Source of the DNA: JANWVO01 sp964458495
GTDB lineage: Bacteria > Acidobacteriota > Terriglobia > Bryobacterales > Bryobacteraceae
Length of the DNA stretch: 64,000 bases
Assembly (NCBI GenBank): GCA_964458495.1
Contig: CAYWJB010000003.1
Span: 186,001-250,000 of the forward strand
Reading direction: 5' to 3'
Every line of letters starts with the position of its first letter. Position 1 is the first letter of the stretch. The notes under the pieces were generated by a model. That model saw only the letters and a list, made by a program, of their open reading frames with translations, did not search any database and was not told where the DNA came from. The position numbers and the translations under genes were made by a program. Shown one piece after another: positions 44,791 to 52,604 of this stretch.

Positions 44791-46666
44791 CCTTCTCGCA
44801 CTGCTGCTGCTCGCCGCCGCATCGGCGCCCGCCCAGCGCCCGCACCCCGCCCGCTGGACCCTGACGCCGGCCGCCTCCCGGGTGCCTCCGGGGGCGGAGT
44901 TCACCGCCGCGCTCGAACTGAAGCTCGACCAGCCGTGGCATATGTACTCGATGACCACGCCCAAGGGCGGTCCCATTATCACGACCATCGTGCTGGAGGA
45001 TCACCCGGCCGTCGCCTCCTGGCAGATTTACTATCCGGCGCCAGTGCGGAAGTTCGACCCCAACTTCGGGATCGAAGCGGAAACATACGACAAAGAATCG
45101 ACTTTTCAGTTCTTGATCCGCCTCAAGCCCGACGCCCCGGCCGGCCCCGCAGAGCTCGTGGCGCGGATGCGCTACCAGCTTTGCACCGACAAGGAGTGCC
45201 TGCCCCCGCGGCGCATCACCGCCGCCGCGCAAATCGAGATCGCTCCCGGCGCGCCGGCTCCCCCCCAGGCGCGCTTCGACGGGCTCGCCCTCTTCTCGCC
45301 GCAATCCGGGCCCCCATCTTCCTCGCAGCCAGCCCCCGTTCCCGCGCGCAAGCCGCAGACAGCGCAACCCTTGGGCGCCTTCCTGCTCATCGCCTTCGGC
45401 TTCGGGCTTGCCGCCATCTTTACGCCGTGCGTCTTCCCGATGATTCCGATCACGATGACCTTTTTCCTCAGCCAGGCGGGCGACTCGCGCGCGCAGGTGT
45501 TCAAACAGGCGGCTGTGTTCTGTCTCGGGATCATCGTGCTGTTCACCGGCATCGGGCTTGGCTTGAGCGCGGCGCTGGGTCCGTTCGCCGTGGTCCAGCT
45601 CGGATCGAACCCTTGGGTCAACGGATTCATATCCTTCGTTTTCTTTGCCTTCGGGCTCAGTCTTCTAGGGGCGTTTGAACTCACCGTCCCGGCTGGGCTG
45701 CTCACCAAACTCAACATGGCGTCTTCGCGCGGGGGGCTGCTGGGCACTCTGCTGATGGGGCTGACGTTCACCCTGGCCGCCTTCGCCTGCGTGGGTCCGT
45801 TCATGGGCACGCTTCTGGCGGCATCCGTCACCGGCGACAGGCTCCAGCCGGCGCTGGGCATGCTGGCGTTCTCGGCGGCGCTCTCCTCGCCTTTCTTCTT
45901 CCTTGCCCTGTTTCCGTCCTATCTGAAGAAGCTGCCCAAGAGCGGCGGCTGGATGTCGCGCCTGAAAGTCGTTCTGGGTTTTGTGATTCTGGCCGCCATG
46001 CTCAAGTACCTGTCGAACGTCGATCAGGTGCTGCAGTGGAACCTTCTCAGCCGCGAGCGCTTCCTCGCGCTCTGGGCGGTGCTGTTCGCCCTGCCGGGGC
46101 TGTATCTGCTGGGACTCGTGCCGATGGAGGGCGTGCGGCGGGACGAGGAAGTGAAGCCGGGGCGGCTCATGATTGCCACGCTCTTCCTGGGTTTCGCCCT
46201 CAGCCTGCTGCCTGGAATGTTCGGCGTGCGCCTGGGAGAGCTGGAAGCCTACATCCCGGCTCCCGCGGAAGGTTCCATTCCGCAGGCGGGTGGAAGCGCA
46301 GCCCTCAACCGCTGGATGAAGAATGACTGGCAGGGAGCCGTTGCCCGCGCCCGCGCCGAAAACAAGCGCATTCTGGCAGCCTTCACCGGCTACGCCTGCA
46401 CCAATTGCCACTGGATGAAGGCCAACATGTTCCCGCGCCCCGAGATCGCCGAGGCGCTCGGGCAATTCGTGCTGGTGGAACTCTACACCGACGGCACCGA
46501 TGCCGCCAGCGAGGACAACCAGCGCCGGCAGGAGCAACTGTTCCAGACCGTGGCCATCCCCTATTACGCCGTTTTCGACGCCGACGAGAAGGTGATCGCC
46601 GCCTTCCCCGGATTGACGCGCGACGCCGCCGAATTCCTCGCCTTCCTTCGCAAAGGCACAAGCTGA
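44666..46666 (+). CDS. dsbD: Thiol:disulfide interchange protein DsbD
   Basis: The 666-residue membrane reductase carries electrons from cytoplasmic thioredoxin to periplasmic thiol proteins. An exported N-terminal DsbD-alpha domain has its Cys pair in YQLCTDKECLPP. The membrane domain of about eight helices has both transfer cysteines (IFTPCVFPMIPITM and FACVGPFMG). The C-terminal thioredoxin domain carries CTNC (C578/C581). The first 36 residues are a Ser/Pro/Lys-rich stretch before the signal peptide (WRLASLLALLLLAAASAPAQ), encoded inside plsX out of frame; a non-ATG start near 44770 would remove it. It is probably cotranscribed with rpmF-plsX. Confidence 0.93.
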   Translation: MTMRSAMPSASPPSPPPSASTPASKAKSPAGKPKTGKWRLASLLALLLLAAASAPAQRPHPARWTLTPAASRVPPGAEFTAALELKLDQPWHMYSMTTPKGGPIITTIVLEDHPAVASWQIYYPAPVRKFDPNFGIEAETYDKESTFQFLIRLKPDAPAGPAELVARMRYQLCTDKECLPPRRITAAAQIEIAPGAPAPPQARFDGLALFSPQSGPPSSSQPAPVPARKPQTAQPLGAFLLIAFGFGLAAIFTPCVFPMIPITMTFFLSQAGDSRAQVFKQAAVFCLGIIVLFTGIGLGLSAALGPFAVVQLGSNPWVNGFISFVFFAFGLSLLGAFELTVPAGLLTKLNMASSRGGLLGTLLMGLTFTLAAFACVGPFMGTLLAASVTGDRLQPALGMLAFSAALSSPFFFLALFPSYLKKLPKSGGWMSRLKVVLGFVILAAMLKYLSNVDQVLQWNLLSRERFLALWAVLFALPGLYLLGLVPMEGVRRDEEVKPGRLMIATLFLGFALSLLPGMFGVRLGELEAYIPAPAEGSIPQAGGSAALNRWMKNDWQGAVARARAENKRILAAFTGYACTNCHWMKANMFPRPEIAEALGQFVLVELYTDGTDAASEDNQRRQEQLFQTVAIPYYAVFDADEKVIAAFPGLTRDAAEFLAFLRKGTS

Positions 46667-46705
46667 GGGAAGATCTCCTCCCGGAATCGCGATCCCCGCG
46701 TCGCA

Positions 46706-46738
46706 GGCGCCGGGGCCGCACGGCCGGACCCCGGCGCC
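46706..46738. terminator. Hairpin between convergent dsbD and sugar kinase genes
   Basis: A perfect 10-bp GC-rich stem (GGCGCCGGGG / CCCCGGCGCC) with a 13-base loop sits between the ends of dsbD and the kinase gene. On the plus strand it is followed by ACCCGTTTATCT, a weak T-rich tail. It is probably a terminator for one or both genes. Confidence 0.5.
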
Positions 46739-46744
46739 ACCCGT

Positions 46745-47779
46745 TTATCTCTGAACCCGCCCGCTGCCGCCTTCCTTGAGCAGCGCCTCCACCTCGGCGC
46801 GGGTGAACCGGTTGAAATCGCCCGGCACGGAGTGCTTCAGGCACGACGCCGCCACGGCGAACTCCAGCGCGTCGGCTGCCGAAGGCAGGTGCAGAAGGCC
46901 GTAGATCAACCCGCCGGCGAAGGCGTCGCCGCCGCCGACGCGGTCGACGATGTGCGTGATGTCGTATCGCCGGCTCACCAGGAACTGCTTGCCGTCGTGC
47001 AGGCAGGCAGACCAGCCGTTGTGGGACGCCGAGTAGCTCTCGCGCAGCGTGATGGCGATCAATTTCAGGTTCGGGTACGCCGCCAGCACCTTTTCCGCCA
47101 GCTTCTGGTACTGCTGCTGATCGAGCTTGCCCGAGTGGACGTCCACGTCGACCTGAATGCCCAGCGACTTCTGGCAGTCCTCCTCGTTGGCGATGGCGTA
47201 ATCGACGTACCGGACGACCTCCGTCATCACCTCCTGCGCTGTTTTGCCGTACTTCCACAGGTTCTTGCGGTAGTTGAGGTCGCAGGAGACCGGCACGCCC
47301 ATCTCGCGCGCCGTCTTCACCGCCTCCAGCGCCAGGTCCGCCGCCGATTGCGACAGCGCCGGGGTGATGCCGGTGACGTGGAACCAACCGGCATCGGCGA
47401 AGATCGCCTTCCAGTCCAGATCCCCGGGCTTGGCGAGCGCGATGGCGGAGTGGGCTCGGTCATAGACCACTTTCGACGGCCGCTGGTTGGCGCCGGGCTC
47501 GACAAAGTAAATGCCGAACCGGCCCGGAGCGCGCCGGATGAACGACGTGTCGATGCCGAAGCCGCGCATCTGGTACACGAACGCGTCGGTGATCGGGTTG
47601 TCGGGCAGGACCGTCACGTAGCGCGCCGGATGGCCGTAGTTGGCCACCGAGACGGCCACGTTCGCCTCGCCGCCGCCGAAGGTGGCTACCAGGGTGGGCG
47701 ACATCAGAAGCCGCTCGAAACCCGGCGGCGCCAGCCGCAGCATGATCTCGCCGAACGTCACAACCGGTGCCTGGGACAT
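46745..47779 (-). CDS. PfkB-family sugar kinase, 2-keto-3-deoxygluconate kinase-like
   Basis: The 344-residue kinase resembles KdgK: TFGEIMLRLAPPGFERL at the N-terminus, the GGGEANVAVSVANYG signature, FGIYFVEPGANQRPSKVVYDR (a phrase typical of KDG kinases), CDLNYRKNLW and the PfkB catalytic loop DRVGGGDAFAGGLIYG with the catalytic Asp. KdgK phosphorylates 2-keto-3-deoxygluconate from pectin or alginate breakdown or the modified Entner-Doudoroff route. No KDPG aldolase or uptake gene is adjacent. It lies just downstream of the exported tandem RidA-like gene on the same strand (40 bases). Confidence 0.88.
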   Translation of the reverse strand: MSQAPVVTFGEIMLRLAPPGFERLLMSPTLVATFGGGEANVAVSVANYGHPARYVTVLPDNPITDAFVYQMRGFGIDTSFIRRAPGRFGIYFVEPGANQRPSKVVYDRAHSAIALAKPGDLDWKAIFADAGWFHVTGITPALSQSAADLALEAVKTAREMGVPVSCDLNYRKNLWKYGKTAQEVMTEVVRYVDYAIANEEDCQKSLGIQVDVDVHSGKLDQQQYQKLAEKVLAAYPNLKLIAITLRESYSASHNGWSACLHDGKQFLVSRRYDITHIVDRVGGGDAFAGGLIYGLLHLPSAADALEFAVAASCLKHSVPGDFNRFTRAEVEALLKEGGSGRVQR

Positions 47780-47819
47780 GGATGAGTACCTCGCTTTCTG
47801 TTTGCAGCAATGACGAAGA

Positions 47820-48887
47820 TCACTGGCCCGCCGCCGGCAGGGCCACGGCCTCCAGAGCGAAGGCGCCGTCGATGGACGGCAGCCCCTCGGTGGGCATCAC
47901 CAGCCCGGAAGGCGGCTGGGCCGAATCGACAAACTCGCCGCGGATCCGGGCCGCCAATCCGGCCAGTTGCTCCGACAGCGGATAAATGTTGAGCACGGCG
48001 GCGGACTTCAATGACGCGCCGGCCTGCTGAAGCGTGCGGTCCAGCCGCTGGTAGGCCAGCCGCGCATCGCTCTCTTCGTACCGGAAAGCCAGTTGCGCGC
48101 CGCTGAACACGATCTTCGGCGCGCTCAGCGCCGCTGATGCGGGCGTTCGCCGCACGCCTCCCGGCACGGGGCGGCTGATCACCGCCGACGCCTGGCAGGC
48201 CACCTTCGGCGCCGCCGGGATCCGCTGCCTTTGGAAAACCACGAACGCGGCGCGCGGGCGCGCCCGGGCGGCCGCCTGCCGGAGAGGCTCGATCAGCTCG
48301 GCCTCCGACACTCCGCACAGGAGGGAAACCGGCGCGTCCGGCGCCGTCTCCGCAGCCTGGAACTCCCGCTCGACGGCCTCTACGGCTGCCGCCGGCGTTT
48401 CCGCCGTCACCGCCGCAAACAGCACGCCCGCGCCGGTCGCCTTGCGCTGCTCGAGCGTGGCTTCCAACTGCACCTGCGCGCCATCGAGCGGCAGCAGCCC
48501 CACCTGCGTCACCGTCAGCACCGGCAGCGGCTGCTTCTTCTCCGCAAACGTCTCCGCTACGATCGACTGCACCCGCCGCAGATCGCCCGTGCCTGCCACA
48601 AAGGCGCGGATGCGGACAAACCGCGCCCCGCGCGCATTCTGCATCAGCACGCGCAGGGCGTCGCGCGTCTGTTGGGAGAGCAGCCCGCGCACCGAGAGCG
48701 GCGCCGCCGCAAACGCCAGCCGCGACGGATCCGCCGCCGTCGCCAGCGGCGGGTCCGGAGGCAGCTCCAGCGTCTGCGTGATCTCTTCCTGCTCTTTCTT
48801 CTTCCTCCGCTGGAATCCGTCCGCGGCCACCTCCGCCAGCAGCAGCACGGCCGCGGCCATTCCGGCCGCCCGGAACACCTTTGTCAT
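47820..48887 (-). CDS. Exported protein with two RidA-like domains
   Basis: The 355-residue protein has an N-terminal hydrophobic signal or anchor (RAAGMAAAVLLLAEVAADG) and a Lys/Glu-rich linker, then two regions that look like RidA/YjgF folds. The first has LRVLMQNARGARFVRIRAFV and PVLTVTQVGLLPLDGAQVQL (about 80-150). The second has YQRLDRTLQQAGASLKSAAV and AQPPSGLVMPTEG (about 290-350), joined by a middle domain with a third weaker repeat. RidA proteins deaminate reactive enamines in the cytoplasm and use a conserved Arg in the C-terminal strand; I cannot identify that Arg with confidence. Export of a tandem RidA is unusual. Function unknown. Confidence 0.68.
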   Translation of the reverse strand: MTKVFRAAGMAAAVLLLAEVAADGFQRRKKKEQEEITQTLELPPDPPLATAADPSRLAFAAAPLSVRGLLSQQTRDALRVLMQNARGARFVRIRAFVAGTGDLRRVQSIVAETFAEKKQPLPVLTVTQVGLLPLDGAQVQLEATLEQRKATGAGVLFAAVTAETPAAAVEAVEREFQAAETAPDAPVSLLCGVSEAELIEPLRQAAARARPRAAFVVFQRQRIPAAPKVACQASAVISRPVPGGVRRTPASAALSAPKIVFSGAQLAFRYEESDARLAYQRLDRTLQQAGASLKSAAVLNIYPLSEQLAGLAARIRGEFVDSAQPPSGLVMPTEGLPSIDGAFALEAVALPAAGQ

Positions 48888-48989
48888 GGCTGTGCATCCG
48901 TCATGCTATCAAAACGTCCCGGCCACGAGCTCCGGCCTTTCGTGGTGAATCAGACCGGATTCTGGCAAAATGGGAGGCGTCCCTTCGGA

Positions 48990-49463
48990 ATGGCTACGGT
49001 GAAGATCGAGGCTGGCGCGGATCTGGTCGATCTCCTGCTGGGAGAGCACGGCTGCATCCTTGCCCTCATGCAGCATCAGGAGCGCCGCCTCTCCTCCATG
49101 ACCCTGCGCGAGCTGAAGGAATGCGGATCAGCGCTCGAAGCCGTGCTTCAGGCGCACGCCATTGAGGAAGATCAGCTCCTGTTCGGCGCGCTTGGCGAGC
49201 TGCCGGCAGCCGTGCGCGGCACGCTGGAAGCCATGTACGGCGAGCATCAGGAAATGCGCCGCCTTCTGGATGAACTGAAGAGGCAGCGGCAGGCGGTCCG
49301 CGCCCGCGCCGCGCTCGCCCGGCTGATGGAGCTTGCCCGCGAGCACTTCGCCGTTGAGGAGCGCGTTCTGTTCGATCTCGTGCGGCAGTGGCTCAGCCCC
49401 GAACGGCTCCGGGAGTTGGGCGCGGAATACGCGCGCCGCCGCGGGCTCCAGATGCAGGGCTGA
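48990..49463 (+). CDS. Hemerythrin-like HHE-domain protein
   Basis: The 157-residue four-helix protein has iron-ligand-type residues spaced as in HHE proteins: H20, H56 with E60 (LQAHAIEEDQLLF), H86 (YGEHQEMRR), and H119 with E123 (REHFAVEERVLFDLV). Such proteins bind oxygen or nitric oxide at a di-iron site or serve in iron-sulfur repair. I start at the ATG at 48990, with GGGAGG 12 bases upstream; the frame is open further upstream only as a shadow. It is divergent from the RidA-like gene (102 bases between) and ends 21 bases before a convergent gene. Confidence 0.87.
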   Translation: MATVKIEAGADLVDLLLGEHGCILALMQHQERRLSSMTLRELKECGSALEAVLQAHAIEEDQLLFGALGELPAAVRGTLEAMYGEHQEMRRLLDELKRQRQAVRARAALARLMELAREHFAVEERVLFDLVRQWLSPERLRELGAEYARRRGLQMQG

Positions 49464-49484
49464 GGCCGCTTCGCCTCCGCCCCG

Positions 49485-50405
49485 TCAATCGATCCACCCC
49501 ATGCGCTTCAGCGTTCCCGCCACGTCCTCCCCTTCCGCAAACGTGAAACTGTAGGCCACGCGCCCGCCCTCCAGAGCCACGCCGTAGGGCGGATCGCCGA
49601 ACTGAAACGTCTGGCGCAGCCTGGCGGCATCAAAAGTCACCCCGGCGCGCAGCCTCGTATCGCGCAGGAACGCTGTCGCCCACTGCGGGTTCACCGTTGG
49701 CGCCACTACCAGGCGCACGTCCTTCCAGTTCCAGGACCCGAGCTGCTGCGCCCCGTGGAAGCAGTGCATGCACTCGGGATCGAAGAAGTACAGGATCACC
49801 CGTCCCTCCCGCAGCGCGAACGGCTTTCCGTCCACCTGGATCTCGGCCGGCGCCTGGACGCCGGAGCGCTGCGTCAGCGTGGCGCCGAACACCGCCAGCG
49901 CCATCACCACGATCGCCGCCAGCGCCATGCCCGCCTGCTTGACGTGCGTCGATCGCGCCGACCAGAGGCCGGCCAGCACCGCCGCCGCCAGCATCAGCGC
50001 GTCGGAGACGAAAAACTCCACCCCGACGATCCGCTTCAGCCACGGGAAACAGCTGCAATCGGCGCCGCGCAACTGGTTGTAGAACGCGCCGAAATAAGCC
50101 ATGAACGCCACCAGCGCGGCGACCGCCAGCCACGCGCCCCACCGTCTCCAGCGCGGCACCAGCAGCAGAACCCCCGCCCAGGTCTCGCCGATCCCCGCCA
50201 GCAGCGCCACAGGCATCGCCAGCGGCTTCGGGATCAGCGCCTGCGTCATCCGCGCTTCGGTCGCGAACGGGTCGCTCAGCTTCCAGATTCCGGCCACCAG
50301 GAACAGCACCGCCAGCACCACCGCACTCCCCGCAGCCACCCAGCCCCGCCAGCCTTCATAGGCTGCCGCGCCGTCCGCGGCCGCCTGTGGAATACTGTCA
50401 TCCAT
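49485..50405 (-). CDS. DoxX/MauE-type membrane protein fused to a thioredoxin-like domain
   Basis: The 306-residue protein has about five membrane helices. The first four (25-150) form a MauE/DoxX-like unit with C117-x-C119 in GADCSCFPWLKR. A last helix (160-177) leads to an extracytoplasmic domain with CMHC (C212/C215 in FFDPECMHCFHG), a thioredoxin-type redox motif. MauE partners help form disulfides in methylamine dehydrogenase; a fused thioredoxin domain suggests periplasmic disulfide exchange. The start is uncertain: ATG at 50405 or 50414. The former overlaps the start codon of the divergent amidohydrolase by two bases, so one of the two genes may really start further inside. Confidence 0.75.
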   Translation of the reverse strand: MDDSIPQAAADGAAAYEGWRGWVAAGSAVVLAVLFLVAGIWKLSDPFATEARMTQALIPKPLAMPVALLAGIGETWAGVLLLVPRWRRWGAWLAVAALVAFMAYFGAFYNQLRGADCSCFPWLKRIVGVEFFVSDALMLAAAVLAGLWSARSTHVKQAGMALAAIVVMALAVFGATLTQRSGVQAPAEIQVDGKPFALREGRVILYFFDPECMHCFHGAQQLGSWNWKDVRLVVAPTVNPQWATAFLRDTRLRAGVTFDAARLRQTFQFGDPPYGVALEGGRVAYSFTFAEGEDVAGTLKRMGWID

Positions 50406-52029
50406 GCTCCCCATTCTAGTCCCGATGGCCCTGCTGCTTGGGGCGCAGGGGCCGGCGGACGCCGACCTGCTGGTGGTGAATGCCCGCATTTACTCGACGG
50501 CCCGCTCGCAGCCGGTCAGCGCCATGGCGGTGAAAGACGGCCGCGTTCTGGCTCTTGGCGAGCAGGCGCTGGCGCGCTCCGGGCCTTCCACCAAACGGCT
50601 CGATCTCGGAGGCGCGCCCGTGTTCCCGTCTTTCATCGACTCGCACGCCCATATGCGCGGTCTCGGGGCGCTGCTGGAGTCTCGCGATCTGCGCCATGTG
50701 GCTTCGGTGGCGGAAATCGCAGCCTATGTCAAACAGCGCGCCGCCGGCCTGCCTGCCGGCGAGTGGATCGTCGCCCGCAACTGGGACCAGACCAACTGGG
50801 GCGGCGCCTTCCCTTCGGCTCGTGACCTCGACGCGGCAGCGCCGGACCACCCGGTGTTCCTCTCCCGCGTCGACGGGCACGCCGCCTGGGTCAACTCCCG
50901 CGCGCTGGCTCTGGCCGGGATCGCGGAGAAGACCCCCGACCCTCCCGGCGGCAAAATCCTGCGCGACGCCTCCGGCCGTCCCACGGGCATCCTGATCGAC
51001 CGTGCCATGGGGCTGGTCCGCCAGAAGATCCCGCCACCCTCGTTCGCCCAGATCAAGCGCCAGCTGGAACTGGCGGCGCAGGAGTGCGCGCGGCTGGGAC
51101 TGGCCGGCGTGCACGACGCCGGCGTCTCGGCCGAGGACCTGCGCGCCTACCGCGAGCTGATCGCCGAAGGCAAGCTGCCCGTCCGCATCTACGCCATGAT
51201 TGGCGGGCCCGGCCCCCTGTGGCAGGAATACCTCAAGAAAGGGCCGGAGACCGGGCCGCTTCTCACCGTGCGAGCCATCAAGCTCTACGCCGACGGAGCG
51301 CTGGGCTCCCGCGGCGCGGCGTTGTGGCAGCCCTACAGCGACGAGAAGACGAACACGGGGTTGTTGATCACCTCCCGTGAGGAGATCGAGAAGATCGCCC
51401 GGCAAGCCGCCGCGCGGGGCTTCCAGGTGTGCACGCACGCCATCGGCGACCGCGCCAACCGCACCGTTCTGGACGCCTACGCGGCCGTTCTCGGCGGCCC
51501 GAACGACAAGCGGTTCCGCATCGAGCATGCGCAGGTGGTCTCGCTGCCGGACTTCCGCCTGTTCAAGGATTTCTCCGTGATCCCGGCCATCCAGGCCACG
51601 CACGCCACCAGCGACATGCGGTGGGCCGAGGCCCGCCTGGGGCCGGACCGCGTGGCCGGCGCTTACGCCTGGAGGCGCTTCCTCGCCCTCGGAATTCCCG
51701 TCCCCAACGGCAGCGACTTTCCGGTGGAAGAGCCGGACCCGCTGCGCGGCTTCTACGCCTCCGTCACCCGTCAGGACGCTCAGGGTCAACCCCCGGGGGG
51801 CTGGATGCCGGACCAGAAAATGACCCGCCAGGAAGCGCTCGAATCCTGGACAATTCACGCCGCTTTTGCCGCATTTGAGGAATATGTACGCGGCACTCTG
51901 GAGCCGGGGAAATACGCGGATTTCATCGTGCTGGACCGGGATATTTTGACGGTACCGGAGGCGGAAATTCTGAAGACCCGGGTAAGAATGCACTCTGTGG
52001 GCGGGCGCCTGGTCTACGAACAGAAATGA
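50404..52029 (+). CDS. Exported amidohydrolase, YtcJ-like
   Basis: The 541-residue protein has a signal-like N-terminus (MLPILVPMALLLGAQGPADA) and the amidohydrolase-3 fold: ADLLVVNARIY, PSFIDSHAHMRG (metal ligands H81 and H83), VARNWDQTNWG, AGVHDAGVSAEDL, LYADGALGSRGAAL, THAIGDRANR (His ligand), IEHAQVV, and NGSDFPVEEPDPL (catalytic Asp). YtcJ-like enzymes deacylate or hydrolyse N-substituted amides; the substrate here is unknown. It overlaps the following small membrane-protein gene by four bases (ATGA). Confidence 0.9.
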   Translation: MLPILVPMALLLGAQGPADADLLVVNARIYSTARSQPVSAMAVKDGRVLALGEQALARSGPSTKRLDLGGAPVFPSFIDSHAHMRGLGALLESRDLRHVASVAEIAAYVKQRAAGLPAGEWIVARNWDQTNWGGAFPSARDLDAAAPDHPVFLSRVDGHAAWVNSRALALAGIAEKTPDPPGGKILRDASGRPTGILIDRAMGLVRQKIPPPSFAQIKRQLELAAQECARLGLAGVHDAGVSAEDLRAYRELIAEGKLPVRIYAMIGGPGPLWQEYLKKGPETGPLLTVRAIKLYADGALGSRGAALWQPYSDEKTNTGLLITSREEIEKIARQAAARGFQVCTHAIGDRANRTVLDAYAAVLGGPNDKRFRIEHAQVVSLPDFRLFKDFSVIPAIQATHATSDMRWAEARLGPDRVAGAYAWRRFLALGIPVPNGSDFPVEEPDPLRGFYASVTRQDAQGQPPGGWMPDQKMTRQEALESWTIHAAFAAFEEYVRGTLEPGKYADFIVLDRDILTVPEAEILKTRVRMHSVGGRLVYEQK

Positions 52030-52553
52030 GATTTCCGTCTGCGCTTGCCCTGCTCGTGGTGACGGGCGGCGCGCATCCGCCCGCCCAGGTGCTGTTCGAC
52101 GACATCGTTGATGTCGCGCCGGGACAGGTTCGCACGCTGGCCCTCCCCGTGCGCCATGCGCCGGCGCGGCTGGCGTGTTCCTGGCGCGTGTTGCATGGCG
52201 GCGACGTCCGCCTTCTGCTGCTTCCCGCCGAAGGTGTGGATGCGTGGGTGGAGGGCAGGCCTTACGAGGAACTCGGCGCGACGGCATTCGCGCCCGGCGG
52301 CACGTTCGCCCGCCTCGCCTCATCGCCGCGCGAACTGGTGCTGGCAGTCGAGGCGCGCGGAGGCGAGCGGCGAATGACACGGCTCCGGCTCCTGGTGCGC
52401 CTGCTGGACCCCGCCCTGCCCTTCCCGCCGCGCCCGCAGCCGGCGGACCGCCGCCGCGGCGCAATTCTCGTCTGGAGTTCCCTCGCCCTGTTCGCCGTCA
52501 TCGCCTTCGCCGGCGCCATGCGGCTGCGCCGCAGCTTCGCGGCGCGCTTCTGA
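52026..52553 (+). CDS. Exported protein with C-terminal membrane anchor, unknown function
   Basis: I do not recognise this 175-residue protein. It has a signal peptide (MRFPSALALLVVTGGAH), an extracytoplasmic beta-rich part of about 110 residues and one membrane helix near the end (ILVWSSLALFAVIAFAGAM) followed by an Arg-rich tail, so it should be anchored facing outwards. Its start overlaps the amidohydrolase stop (ATGA), so the two are coupled and may work together at the membrane. The next gene, proS, starts about 50 bases on. Confidence 0.65.
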   Translation: MRFPSALALLVVTGGAHPPAQVLFDDIVDVAPGQVRTLALPVRHAPARLACSWRVLHGGDVRLLLLPAEGVDAWVEGRPYEELGATAFAPGGTFARLASSPRELVLAVEARGGERRMTRLRLLVRLLDPALPFPPRPQPADRRRGAILVWSSLALFAVIAFAGAMRLRRSFAARF

Positions 52554-52604
52554 CCGCGCAGCCGCGGGACGCCCCGCCCCCCATGCTAAACTCAAGGGTT
52601 TACC

